A stretch of 33,371 bases of DNA from Eubacteriales bacterium. Lineage in GTDB: Bacteria > Bacillota > Clostridia > Lachnospirales > Lachnospiraceae. The notes beneath the pieces are model-generated. The model had not been told where the DNA came from and searched no databases. It saw nothing but the letters and a program-made list of their open reading frames with translations. This document shows, one piece after another, positions 9,760-18,433 of this stretch (position 1 is its first letter; the number at the start of each line of letters is the position of its first letter). The translations under genes were made by a program, and so were the position numbers. The DNA is taken from NCBI GenBank assembly GCA_030540255.1, contig JAUNWP010000017.1, positions 2,365 to 35,735 on the forward strand, written 5' to 3'.

Positions 9760-11238
9760 TTATTGATTCTTGTTGTAGCTCTCGAGTGTTCCGTCGTCCT
9801 GCATCTTTGACATGAGGATCTGCTCTACGTTCATGCCCTCCCAGCGTCCGTGAAGGAATCTGTCCTTAATTCTGAACCAGAAGATGATACCAAGAACTAT
9901 CCAGATACCAAGGATTATGAAGGAAGGTACACTCAGGAATCCAGGTGATCCCGGTATGAAGGAAAGGATGATGAAGAATGCCGATAATATAGTACCGATC
10001 GCACTTATTATCGTCTGTCCCACAAGACCTTCTTTCTTTGACATCATTGTTGCTGTCGCACAGGTATAGGTGAAACCTACAGCTGCACCTACGCAGGTCA
10101 TATCAACTATCCATACAAGTACGTTTCTTCCGAAGAACGGGCAAACGATAGATATTGCAAGAAGGAAATATGTGGCCTTGTCAGGTGTTCCGTACTTAGG
10201 ATGAAGCTCACCGAAAACTGCCGGAAGAGCATCAGCGTAAGACATTGAGAACAAAAGACGGCTTGCTGCGAGATAGAATGCGTTCATACCGGAAAGTACG
10301 GCACAAAGCATTGCAATACCTATAAATACAAGGCCTATACGTCCTATCGAACTAAGGACCATCTCACCTGTAGCCCAGTCAGGGTTGGTAAGCATCATAG
10401 GTCCCCAAGGCTGTACAACTGCTGTAATGAATACAACTGCCGCATAGATGCATGCGCCTACCATGATGGCAGCTACCATAAGTCCGAGAGCAGCCTTATG
10501 TGAGAAGCTGTACTCCTCGGCAGCCTGCGGTATGCAGTCGAAACCAACGAAGCAGTAAGGTGCGTAGCATGCAACTGCTATGATACAAGCAAGACCGCCC
10601 TTAGGAACTACTTCACCGTTAGAGATCTCTGCGAACATAGGCTTAAGGTTATTGAAATCAGGCTTTGTAAGCAATACTCCGATAAGAGCGAAGAGTACTG
10701 AACCTGCAAGCAGGACTGCAACTGTGGTCTGGAACCAGCCTGCCGACTTAACGCCCTTAACATTCATATAGCCGAGTACAAGGATGAATGTACAGCTGAG
10801 TAATGCTTCACCGAGGTATACCTGCCAGCCGGCGATGTTCCATAACGGACAGAACTGGAATACTCCCGGGAAAAGATAACGGGTGATAAGTCCGATTGCT
10901 GTACTGTTAAGAGGAATAAGTGACCAATATCCGAGAACGATCATCCATCCGCAGATAAAAGCGTGCTTCTTTCCGAAGGAAGCATCGGCATATACGAACT
11001 CTCCTCCCGAAAGCGGGAACTTCTTGATGCAGTAACCATAGCTGATAGAGATGATTGACATTACAACACCGCCGAGCAGAAGACCGATTATTGCACTCGG
11101 GCCTGCCTTTGGAAGGAAATTGGTACCGGGCATAACGAATGTGCCCCAACCGATGATTGCACCGAGCGCAAGCGCCCAGATATCCATTTTCTTAAGGTCC
11201 TTTTTAAAAGCACCGGTTTGTTGTTTCTCAGATGACAT
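9760..11238 (-). CDS. APC-superfamily amino acid/polyamine permease
   Basis: Integral membrane transporter of the amino acid-polyamine-organocation family, probably importing or exchanging an amino acid or amine; the substrate cannot be read from sequence. The 492-residue product has about twelve hydrophobic segments. TM1 contains the helix-breaking GTFVMPG typical of APC ligand sites. FPLSGGEFVYADASFG (about 76-91) and CIPQAAEEYSF are further family features. I start it at MSSEKQQ (11238), seven bases after AAAAAGGGGG; an in-frame ATG at 11286 would lie upstream of the predicted transcription start. It is transcribed alone, with its own promoter, a palindromic operator candidate and a terminator. 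Confidence 0.85.
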   Translation of the reverse strand: MSSEKQQTGAFKKDLKKMDIWALALGAIIGWGTFVMPGTNFLPKAGPSAIIGLLLGGVVMSIISISYGYCIKKFPLSGGEFVYADASFGKKHAFICGWMIVLGYWSLIPLNSTAIGLITRYLFPGVFQFCPLWNIAGWQVYLGEALLSCTFILVLGYMNVKGVKSAGWFQTTVAVLLAGSVLFALIGVLLTKPDFNNLKPMFAEISNGEVVPKGGLACIIAVACYAPYCFVGFDCIPQAAEEYSFSHKAALGLMVAAIMVGACIYAAVVFITAVVQPWGPMMLTNPDWATGEMVLSSIGRIGLVFIGIAMLCAVLSGMNAFYLAASRLLFSMSYADALPAVFGELHPKYGTPDKATYFLLAISIVCPFFGRNVLVWIVDMTCVGAAVGFTYTCATATMMSKKEGLVGQTIISAIGTILSAFFIILSFIPGSPGFLSVPSFIILGIWIVLGIIFWFRIKDRFLHGRWEGMNVEQILMSKMQDDGTLESYNKNQ

Positions 11239-11262
11239 TTGGTAACCCCCTTTTTCTGAATA

Positions 11263-11280
11263 TTGATAAATATTTATCAA
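11263..11280. promoter_or_regulatory. Perfect 18-bp palindrome, operator candidate for the permease
   Basis: TTGATAAATATTTATCAA reads the same on both strands. It starts within a few bases of the predicted transcription start of the permease, the classic place for a repressor site. The cognate regulator is not identified. Confidence 0.6.
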
Positions 11281-11288
11281 CAACATCG

Positions 11289-11317
11289 ATTGTAACTTAG
11301 CTTTTATGATTGGTCAA
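11289..11317 (-). promoter_or_regulatory. Promoter of the APC permease
   Basis: Minus-strand TTGACC (11317-11312) and TACAAT (11294-11289) with a 17-bp spacer. Transcription would start near 11282, next to the palindrome. Confidence 0.7.
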
Positions 11318-11319
11318 AT

Positions 11320-11695
11320 GCAATATTAATAATCGAAGTAGGAAAATAATTGTAAAAATTGTGAAAAGTACACAAAAATGAGTAAAAACAGTCTTCAAGC
11401 AGCAAAAATCATCTTAATTAAAGCGTTTATGAGTGAGCTTAGATGCATAAAAATTGCTAATGGATAAACGATGAACATTTCACCTTAAAATTTAAAATCT
11501 GCTTTCAAATTTGATAATTTTCGATATTAAATAACCGCCGTGATCATCATATATAAAAAAATTGTCGGGAGCATGGTTCGGTACCTTTTTGGAGCATTAT
11601 AAATTATCTTATCCGAGAACTCTAAGCTTCGTTAAACAGACAGGTCGATCAGACAAAAATTTCTTAATAATGTTTGAAGAAAGATAGGCACTTTC
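11320..11695. other. AT-rich divergent spacer with no recognised gene
   Basis: This stretch between the permease promoter and the mraZ promoter is strongly AT-rich. I see no ORF with a ribosome binding site, no tRNA and no strong hairpin in it. It may hold further regulatory sites for the permease. Confidence 0.5.
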
Positions 11696-11697
11696 TA

Positions 11698-11725
11698 TTG
11701 ACTTTTCCGTGTTTTTCTCTAAAAT
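11698..11725 (+). promoter_or_regulatory. Promoter of the mraZ division/wall cluster
   Basis: TTGACT (11698-11703) and TAAAAT (11720-11725) with a 16-bp spacer. The predicted start near 11732 lies directly before the MraZ box. Confidence 0.72.
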
Positions 11726-11734
11726 TTAACTAAA

Positions 11735-11770
11735 AGGTGTCAAAAAGTGTAAGTAAGTGTAAGAAAGTGT
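11735..11770. promoter_or_regulatory. MraZ box: four GTGT repeats at 10-bp spacing
   Basis: Four direct repeats end exactly at 11740, 11750, 11760 and 11770: AGGTGT, AAGTGT, AAGTGT, AAGTGT, each one helical turn apart. MraZ proteins bind tandem repeats of this period in front of their own gene; AAAGTGT-type units are known from Mollicutes and TGGGN units from E. coli. Placement between promoter and mraZ implies autoregulation of the cluster. Confidence 0.85.
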
Positions 11771-11780
11771 CAAATATTCA

Positions 11781-12218
11781 ATGTTAATGGGCGAATACAA
11801 CCACACGATCGATGCAAAAGGCAGGGTAACCATACCTGCCAAGTTTCGTTGTGAGTTGGGAGACCATTTCGTTGTCACCAGAGGACTTGCAAACTGCCTG
11901 TCGGCATATTCTTATGAAAGATGGCAGAAGATAGAAGAGAATCTGAGCAAGATCTCACTTACCAACAAAGCAGGAATGAAGCTTACCCGTCTCATATTGG
12001 GCAATGCCATAGAGTGCGAGGTCGATAAGATGGGAAGGATACTTATTACTCAGACACTTCGTTCCAAAGCAAATCTTGATAAGGAAGTAGTGCTTATAGG
12101 ACTCGGAGACAGAATAGAGATATGGAACAAGGATGCCTGGGCTGAGGTTAACTCCGAGGATGCATTTGACAATATGTCCGATGAAGAACTTGATGCACTT
12201 GAGGGCATAGAGCTGTGA
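11781..12218 (+). CDS. mraZ: Transcriptional regulator MraZ
   Basis: DNA-binding regulator at the head of division and cell-wall clusters. The 145-residue product has two tandem SpoVT/AbrB-like half domains: [21 protein letters not shown] at the start and [16 protein letters not shown] near residue 75. I use ATG 11781 because firmicute MraZ proteins commonly begin M-x-MGEY; ATG 11787 is the alternative. No good ribosome binding site is visible, perhaps because the operator repeats occupy that space. The stop codon overlaps the GTG start of rsmH. Confidence 0.95.
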   Translation: MLMGEYNHTIDAKGRVTIPAKFRCELGDHFVVTRGLANCLSAYSYERWQKIEENLSKISLTNKAGMKLTRLILGNAIECEVDKMGRILITQTLRSKANLDKEVVLIGLGDRIEIWNKDAWAEVNSEDAFDNMSDEELDALEGIEL

Positions 12219-13159
12219 GTGAATTTTCGCACATATCCGTGCTTTTAAACGAAGTAATAGAAGGACTTGAGATAAAACCCGACGGGATCTACGCAGACGG
12301 AACAGTCGGCGGAGGCGGACATTCCTATGAAATAGCCGCAAGACTCAGTGACAAGGGAAGACTCATAGGAATAGACAGGGACGAGGATGCCGTAAAGGCG
12401 GCGAGCGAGAGACTTGCCTGTTACGGGGACAAGGTCAAAGTGGTCAGGGGCAATTACCTTGATGCCGTTAGTATATTAAAGGGGATGGGCATCACGGGAG
12501 TTGACGGATTTCTTCTTGATCTCGGTGTATCGTCTCACCAATTCGATGATGCCGAGAGAGGCTTTTCCTACAGAAGTGATGCTCCGCTCGATATGCGTAT
12601 GGACAGACGTGACGAATTAAGCGCCTACAATGTTGTCAATGAGTACAGTGAATCCGAATTGTTTCGTATTATCAGAGACTACGGCGAGGACAAATTTGCC
12701 AAGAACATTGCAAAGCACATCGTAAGGGCAAGAGAAAAAAAGCCTATAGAGACTACCTTTGAACTGAGCGAGCTGATCAAAGCGGCAATACCGGCTAAGA
12801 TGCGTGAAGGCAAAGGACATCCCGCCAAGAAGACATTTCAGGCAATAAGGATAGAGGTCAACAGAGAGCTTGATATACTTAGGGATTCGATAGACGGACT
12901 TATCGATTATCTGAATCCGGGAGGAAGGCTCTGTATCATAACCTTCCAGTCACTTGAAGATAAGATCGTAAAATCTGCTTTCAGAACGGCTGAGGATCCT
13001 TGCATATGCCCAAAGGAATTTCCGGTATGCGTATGCGGAAGAAAGTCCAAAGGCAGGGTGATAACAAGAAAGGCTATAACAGCCACCGAGGAAGAGCTTA
13101 AGGCGAATAATCGGGCACACAGTGCAAAACTCAGGATCTTTGAGAAAAAAGAAGACTGA
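12215..13159 (+). CDS. rsmH: 16S rRNA (cytosine-1402-N4)-methyltransferase RsmH
   Basis: SAM-dependent enzyme that N4-methylates C1402 in the 16S rRNA decoding centre; formerly MraW. The 314-residue product shows the SAM-binding [10 protein letters not shown] (about 29-38), [21 protein letters not shown] (about 99-119), the inserted helical domain, and the conserved C-terminal region [12 protein letters not shown]. The start is GTG 12215, which shares bases with the mraZ stop; GAGGG at 12201-12205 serves as the ribosome binding site. Second gene of the cluster, as usual. Confidence 0.96.
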   Translation: MSEFSHISVLLNEVIEGLEIKPDGIYADGTVGGGGHSYEIAARLSDKGRLIGIDRDEDAVKAASERLACYGDKVKVVRGNYLDAVSILKGMGITGVDGFLLDLGVSSHQFDDAERGFSYRSDAPLDMRMDRRDELSAYNVVNEYSESELFRIIRDYGEDKFAKNIAKHIVRAREKKPIETTFELSELIKAAIPAKMREGKGHPAKKTFQAIRIEVNRELDILRDSIDGLIDYLNPGGRLCIITFQSLEDKIVKSAFRTAEDPCICPKEFPVCVCGRKSKGRVITRKAITATEEELKANNRAHSAKLRIFEKKED

Positions 13160-13187
13160 GAAAAAAGAAGGGGAAAGGGGATAAAAA

Positions 13188-13700
13188 ATGGCAGCAGCAA
13201 ATCAGCGCGAAGCAGCGTATCGCAGAAATATTCGCAATGCCTCATATTATGTTGACGGTTCTGCTGCAAGAGTCCCGGAACCTGCCTTTGCACCACAGCC
13301 GGATCAGAGAAGGCACCATCACAGACAGCACAGACCGGATCCGAGATATATGGCGGCTCCGCGTACCAACTGTGTTTCCGTCAATATTCCTATCACCGTT
13401 CTGCTGGTAATAACTCTGGTTATAAGTGTATTGGTCGGATACAGATATCTTTGCCTCAAATCATCACTTGATACACATATGAACAGTATCAAGACACTTG
13501 AGACAAGACTTGATACTCTTCGCACCGAAAATGATGCGCTGGAGAAGAGTATAGACACTTCCGTGGACTTGAATAAGGTCTACGAGGTAGCAACGAATGA
13601 ATTGGGAATGGTAAGAGTCGGACAAGACAATATCATTCAGTATGATAAGACCGAGAGTGAGTATGTCAAGCAATACGAGGACATCCCGACCGGACAATAA
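13188..13700 (+). CDS. ftsL: FtsL/DivIC-like septum protein
   Basis: Small bitopic protein expected to join DivIB and DivIC in the division complex. The 170-residue product has a 65-residue basic, His/Pro/Arg-rich cytoplasmic part, one membrane segment (ITVLLVITLVISVLVGY), then an extracellular coiled coil (about 87-125) with leucine-spaced heptads, ending NELGMVRVGQDNIIQYD, a common FtsL/DivIC close. AAAGGGG lies about six bases before the ATG. Position between rsmH and the PBP gene supports FtsL more than DivIC. Sequence conservation in this family is low, so the call rests on topology and location. Confidence 0.8.
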   Translation: MAAANQREAAYRRNIRNASYYVDGSAARVPEPAFAPQPDQRRHHHRQHRPDPRYMAAPRTNCVSVNIPITVLLVITLVISVLVGYRYLCLKSSLDTHMNSIKTLETRLDTLRTENDALEKSIDTSVDLNKVYEVATNELGMVRVGQDNIIQYDKTESEYVKQYEDIPTGQ

Positions 13701-15993
13701 AAAAACAACGGATCGGAATAAAAATAAAAGTTCCAAACGTCTGAGACAATATATGTCAGCCAAACTGTCAGCTTCTGTTATTATAATAGGGCTGGCTTTA
13801 GTTGGTTTATTGGCATATATTTTTTATATTCAGTACAACAAAGCGGATGAGTATAACAAGATAGTACTCAGTCAGCGCCAGTCCGAATACGAATCAAGGA
13901 CTATACCTTACAGACGCGGAGACATTTACGACAGAAACGGAAGTATACTCGCAACAAGCGAGAAGGTATATATAATGATCCTCGATCCCGCACAGATGGT
14001 GGATTACGAGGGACGAAAAGAAGACGGCACCGTTCAGCGAAATGTTGTCGAGCCGACCATATCAGCAATCAGCGAATTCTTCGGAGACGATGCGGCAGAG
14101 CTTCGCAGTCTGATAAATTCAAATGAATCTTCTTCATACATCAGATACAAAAAGGATATAAGCTACGATCAGAAGCTTGAATTCGAAGCCTATATCGAGG
14201 AAAAGAATAAGGAATACAGATCGAGTTCGGAGCTTGCTGTGTCGAAAAACCGTATAAAGGGCATATGGTTTGAGGATAACTACAAGAGAAATTATCCTTA
14301 CAACGCACTGGCTTCGGCAGTAATAGGCATAGCTTCAACAGACGGTGCTTCGGGCTCGGGAGGTGTCGAGCAGTATTACAACGAGGAGCTTACCGGAATC
14401 AACAGACGAGAGTACGGTTATCTTGACGGAGATGCCAATCTTGAAAAGGTAATTAAGCCTGCAGTGGATGGAGACAGTCTGGTGTTGACCATTGATGTTT
14501 CCATACAGAATACTGTTGAAAAGTATCTGAACGAGTGGAAAAACGGAGAAATAGGTTCAAAATCGGCTGCATGTATAGTCATGAATCCTAAGAACGGCGA
14601 GATACTTGCTATGGCAAGCACCAACAGCTTTGATCTTAACAATCCGAGGACTACAGGAAGCTACACCGAGGAAGAAATATATAAGTTCGGACTTAACGAG
14701 GCAGTTTCGGATTATAAACTCAAGAATCCGGGACTTACTCCTATAACAACGGCTGAGGTTCCGGATCATTACTCAAGAGAAGAGATAATGAAGCTTGGCG
14801 AGACCATAGCAATGTATCAGGTCTGGAGAAATATTCCGGTAAGCGACAGCTTTGAGCCGGGATCCACACAGAAGATATTTACGGTTGCCGGAGCACTGGA
14901 GGAGAATGTTATTTCTAAGGACGCAAGCTTTGAGTGTAACGGACATGTCACCTTGTCAGACGGTATAAACAGCTGGCGTATAAACTGTGTAAACAGAAAC
15001 GGTCACGGACTTTTGGACGTTATGGGAGGTATCAAGCAATCCTGCAACGTGGTAATGATGAATATTGCTTTTGCGGAGAAGGCACAGACTTTTGTCAAAT
15101 ATCAAAAGATGTTTGGCTTCGGATCAATGACAGGTATAGATCTTCCGGCTGAGGCAAATACTTCAAACATGGGATTTGCAAGTGATGATATCGGAAGAAC
15201 ACAGCTTGCTACAAACTCCTTCGGACAGAACTTCAACTGCACGATGATACAGATGGCTGCGGCATATTGTTCTGTATTGAACGGTGGACATTATTACAGA
15301 CCGCATGTGGTCAAGCAGATCCTCTCAAGTGACGGAGCGCTTAAGAAAGATGTCGAGCCTTTACTGGTAAGAGAAACGGTTTCCGCATCCACCTGTGATT
15401 TTCTTAAAAATGCGTTGGTTGAAACTGTTGAAAACGGAACCGGTAAGGCAGCCAAAGTACCGGGATACCTTGTAGGCGGCAAAACAGGAACGGCACAGAA
15501 ACAGCCGCGTTCCGCCAAAACCTATGTTGTATCCTTCTGCGGTTTTGCACCGGCAGAGGATCCGTCGCTTCTTTGCTATGTTATAATAGATGAGCCGAGT
15601 CTGCCGGGTGAGGAGGCAGCACACAGCTCCTTTGCATCTGAGATATTCTCAAAGATCATGGCAGAGGCGCTTCCGGCTATGAATATCTATCCGAGCGGCA
15701 GCACCGGTGATGCGGCTGTTTCCGAGCCTGCACTTCCTGAGGCAGAGGGTGATTCGAAGCAGCCTATGGGCAGTGAAAATGTCGAAAATAATAATGCCGA
15801 ATCGGAGCCTGAGACAGGTGTAGAGATACTTACCAATAATAACGGTGAGCCTGTGTATGAGACTCTTGATCAGGCTGAGACAACAGAAAACAAAGAGAGT
15901 GCATCCGATGAATTCATCGAAGGCAATGATGAAGGTGGAGAACTTCCGGAGATGCATTATGAAGCAAATTTTGAGACTATAAGCGAGGAGTAA
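13663..15993 (+). CDS. Class B penicillin-binding protein (FtsI/SpoVD-type transpeptidase)
   Basis: Cross-links septal peptidoglycan. After a short basic tail comes one membrane anchor (about 38-57), the PBP dimer domain, and a transpeptidase domain with all catalytic motifs: SxxK as STQK (S401-K404), SxN as SCN (S460-N462), and KTGT (607-610). No PASTA domain follows; instead there is an acidic, Glu/Asn-rich tail of about 110 residues. ATG 13663 has a GAGAGTGAG ribosome binding site; ATG 13642 is in frame but has none. Either start overlaps the end of ftsL. Within the cluster this is the division PBP; in a spore former SpoVD would be the name. Confidence 0.92.
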   Translation: MSSNTRTSRPDNKKTTDRNKNKSSKRLRQYMSAKLSASVIIIGLALVGLLAYIFYIQYNKADEYNKIVLSQRQSEYESRTIPYRRGDIYDRNGSILATSEKVYIMILDPAQMVDYEGRKEDGTVQRNVVEPTISAISEFFGDDAAELRSLINSNESSSYIRYKKDISYDQKLEFEAYIEEKNKEYRSSSELAVSKNRIKGIWFEDNYKRNYPYNALASAVIGIASTDGASGSGGVEQYYNEELTGINRREYGYLDGDANLEKVIKPAVDGDSLVLTIDVSIQNTVEKYLNEWKNGEIGSKSAACIVMNPKNGEILAMASTNSFDLNNPRTTGSYTEEEIYKFGLNEAVSDYKLKNPGLTPITTAEVPDHYSREEIMKLGETIAMYQVWRNIPVSDSFEPGSTQKIFTVAGALEENVISKDASFECNGHVTLSDGINSWRINCVNRNGHGLLDVMGGIKQSCNVVMMNIAFAEKAQTFVKYQKMFGFGSMTGIDLPAEANTSNMGFASDDIGRTQLATNSFGQNFNCTMIQMAAAYCSVLNGGHYYRPHVVKQILSSDGALKKDVEPLLVRETVSASTCDFLKNALVETVENGTGKAAKVPGYLVGGKTGTAQKQPRSAKTYVVSFCGFAPAEDPSLLCYVIIDEPSLPGEEAAHSSFASEIFSKIMAEALPAMNIYPSGSTGDAAVSEPALPEAEGDSKQPMGSENVENNNAESEPETGVEILTNNNGEPVYETLDQAETTENKESASDEFIEGNDEGGELPEMHYEANFETISEE

Positions 15994-16001
15994 TAGTTGA
16001 T

Positions 16002-17018
16002 ATGGAAAATATTTCTGACATGTTCGGAATAATAACGGCTTTTCTTGCACTGTGCACAGCCTTTTTACTGACAGTAGTAATGTCACCATGGTTCATACCT
16101 TTACTGCATAGAATGAAATTCGGACAGGAGGTAAGAGATGACGGACCGCAGTCACATCTTAAGAAGCAGGGCACACCGACAATGGGAGGAATCATTTTCC
16201 TGACAGCAATAGTAATTGCTTCGCTTACAGGCATGATCAGGCTTGGGCTTGATACGAAAGCACTGCAGATGCTGCTGCTCACCGTGGGCTTCGGAGCCAC
16301 AGGCTTTCTTGACGACTATTTAAAGATAAAGAGACATAAATCGGACGGACTTAGCCCGAAGCAGAAGCTTGCCATACAGCTCATTATAACTGTGGTGTTT
16401 GCGGTTTGGATATTTATCGCTGACGGGGATACAGCGGGACGCATAATACTTCCGTTTACCGGCGGCAGGGAAAATGCCGTATATTTCAGTCTTCCTATAT
16501 GGCTGTTTGTTCCGTTTACGGTATTGGTCGTACTCGGTACAGATAACGGAGTGAATTTCACGGACGGTCTTGACGGCTTATGTTCATCAGTAACAAGCGT
16601 TGTAGCAGGATTTTTTATGCTCATGGGTCTTGTAAACGGAGACAACGGGCTTACCATGGTGTCGGCAGCTGTAATAGGAGGACTTTTGGGCTTCCTGCTC
16701 TTTAATGTTTATCCGGCGAAGATCTTTATGGGAGATACCGGTTCACTCGCACTCGGAGGCTTTGTTGCCGCAGCTGCCGTAATAAACGGAATGGAGTTAT
16801 ATATTCCTGTCGTCGGATTTATTTACCTTATTGAGGTAGTATCGGTAATAATTCAGGTAACTTATTTTAAGCGTACCCACGGAAAGCGTTTCTTTAAGAT
16901 GGCACCGATACACCATCATTTTGAGCTGCTTGGTAATTCCGAAACAAGGATAGTGGCAGCATTTACAATAGTAACTATACTGCTTTGTACAGCAGCATTT
17001 ATAGGAGCCGTATATTGA
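16002..17018 (+). CDS. mraY: Phospho-MurNAc-pentapeptide transferase MraY
   Basis: Membrane enzyme that joins UDP-MurNAc-pentapeptide to undecaprenyl phosphate to make lipid I. The 338-residue protein has about ten membrane segments. Signatures are a SHLKKQGTPTMGGI loop near residue 48, a DDYLKIKR loop, NFTDGLDGL, NVYPAKIFMGDTGSLALGG, and the MAPIHHHFEL motif near the C-terminus. GAGGAG at the end of the PBP gene is the likely ribosome binding site, slightly far (about 11 bases). Eight bases separate it from the PBP stop. Confidence 0.97.
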   Translation: MENISDMFGIITAFLALCTAFLLTVVMSPWFIPLLHRMKFGQEVRDDGPQSHLKKQGTPTMGGIIFLTAIVIASLTGMIRLGLDTKALQMLLLTVGFGATGFLDDYLKIKRHKSDGLSPKQKLAIQLIITVVFAVWIFIADGDTAGRIILPFTGGRENAVYFSLPIWLFVPFTVLVVLGTDNGVNFTDGLDGLCSSVTSVVAGFFMLMGLVNGDNGLTMVSAAVIGGLLGFLLFNVYPAKIFMGDTGSLALGGFVAAAAVINGMELYIPVVGFIYLIEVVSVIIQVTYFKRTHGKRFFKMAPIHHHFELLGNSETRIVAAFTIVTILLCTAAFIGAVY

Positions 17019-17032
17019 TTGGGGTTTGGGAT

Positions 17033-18400
17033 ATGATGAAGGAAAATAAAAAAGTACTTATTGCCGGAACAGGAAAAAGCGGAATAGCCGCAGCCAGGAT
17101 GGTCCTTAAGATGGACGGAGAGGTGCTGCTGTATAACAGTAATGAGGATACCGACGGGGAAAGTGTGCTTGCACAGTTCGATGAGGGAGACAGAGTAAGT
17201 TTCCTGTGTGGTGAACTCAAGCCCGTTGATTTGAGAAATATTCATCTTGCGGTATTAAGTCCGGGAATTCCGCTTAACAGCGAATTTATAACTCTTTTGG
17301 ATCGTTCCAAGATCCCTGTGATAGGAGAGCTGGAACTTGCGTATCAGGCATCCAAGGGAAAAATTGCTGCGATAACCGGAACCAACGGCAAGACGACAAC
17401 GACAGCTCTTGTAGGTGAGATATTAAAGGAGCATTTCAAGGATGTTGTCGTTGCGGGTAATATAGGCGAGCCTTTCTCCGAGTATGCCCTGAAGACTAAC
17501 GAGGATACTGTGAGTGTTGTTGAGGTAAGCTCATTCATGCTTGAGACAATAAGCGAGTTTAAGCCCAATGTCAGTGCAATACTTAATATCACTCCGGATC
17601 ACCTTGACAGACACGGCAGCATGGATAATTATATAAAGTGCAAGAAAGCCATTGCGATGAATCAGAGCGAGGATGATCATATAGTTCTAAATTATATGGA
17701 TGAGGTCCTCAGAGAATACGGAAAGAGCAAGGCACTTAAGCCTAAGGTAGTATGGTTCTCATCAGATGAGCTTCCTGCCGAGGGTGAGCTGTTCTATCTT
17801 AAGGGTGATGATATCTTCTATAGACATGACGATAAAGATGAGCTCTTTATAAATGTTCATGAGCTGAATCTGCTCGGCAGGCATAATTATGAAAATGTTA
17901 TGGCGGCCGCGGCTGTCGCAATCAAGATGGGTGTTTCGGCAGATGAGATCAAAAAAGTGCTTAAGAAGTTTAAGGCTGTAGAGCACAGAATCGAATTTGT
18001 AAGAGAACGCTGCAGAGTCAGATATTATAATGATTCAAAGGGCACCAATCCGGATGCAGCGATACAGGCACTGAAGGCTATGCCAGGACCGACAATACTT
18101 ATCGGAGGAGGTTATGACAAACACTCTGAGTATGATGACTGGGTAAAGCTGTTCCCGGGAAAAGTCAAGAAGCTGGTGCTGCTTGGTCAGACCAGAGACA
18201 AGATATACGAGTGCTGCAGAAAATACGGCTTTGACGAGGTCTCATATGCCGAGGATATGAACGAGGCTGTGAAGATATGTGCATCATTTGCCGATGAAGG
18301 AGATTATGTGTTGCTCAGCCCGGCGTGTGCAAGCTGGGGAATGTTTAAAAACTACGAGGAACGCGGAGAAATATTTAAAAGGTGTGTTGAGGAGCTTTAA
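17033..18400 (+). CDS. murD: UDP-N-acetylmuramoylalanine--D-glutamate ligase MurD
   Basis: Cytoplasmic ATP-dependent ligase adding D-Glu to UDP-MurNAc-L-Ala. From ATG 17033 the product is 455 residues, near the family norm. It shows an N-terminal Rossmann-like start (VLIAGTGKSGIAAAR), the ATP-binding GTNGKTTTT (116-124), the DHLDRHGSM motif, HRIEFV, and YNDSKGTNPDA of the C-terminal domain. An upstream in-frame ATG at 16985 would add 16 residues overlapping mraY and lacks a ribosome binding site. The immediate upstream GGGGTTTGGG is a poor site, so coupling to mraY is likely. Confidence 0.96.
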   Translation: MMKENKKVLIAGTGKSGIAAARMVLKMDGEVLLYNSNEDTDGESVLAQFDEGDRVSFLCGELKPVDLRNIHLAVLSPGIPLNSEFITLLDRSKIPVIGELELAYQASKGKIAAITGTNGKTTTTALVGEILKEHFKDVVVAGNIGEPFSEYALKTNEDTVSVVEVSSFMLETISEFKPNVSAILNITPDHLDRHGSMDNYIKCKKAIAMNQSEDDHIVLNYMDEVLREYGKSKALKPKVVWFSSDELPAEGELFYLKGDDIFYRHDDKDELFINVHELNLLGRHNYENVMAAAAVAIKMGVSADEIKKVLKKFKAVEHRIEFVRERCRVRYYNDSKGTNPDAAIQALKAMPGPTILIGGGYDKHSEYDDWVKLFPGKVKKLVLLGQTRDKIYECCRKYGFDEVSYAEDMNEAVKICASFADEGDYVLLSPACASWGMFKNYEERGEIFKRCVEEL

Positions 18401-18433
18401 GCTTAGTACTTAACAGACGGATGGGAGCATGAA

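Noticed and set aside
11735..11770. 10-bp tandem repeats as CRISPR or microsatellite
   Set aside because: Repeat period, position and the following mraZ gene fit an MraZ box; there are no spacers of CRISPR length.
16985..17032. Upstream start for murD overlapping mraY
   Set aside because: No ribosome binding site, and the extra residues are not part of the normal MurD N-terminus.
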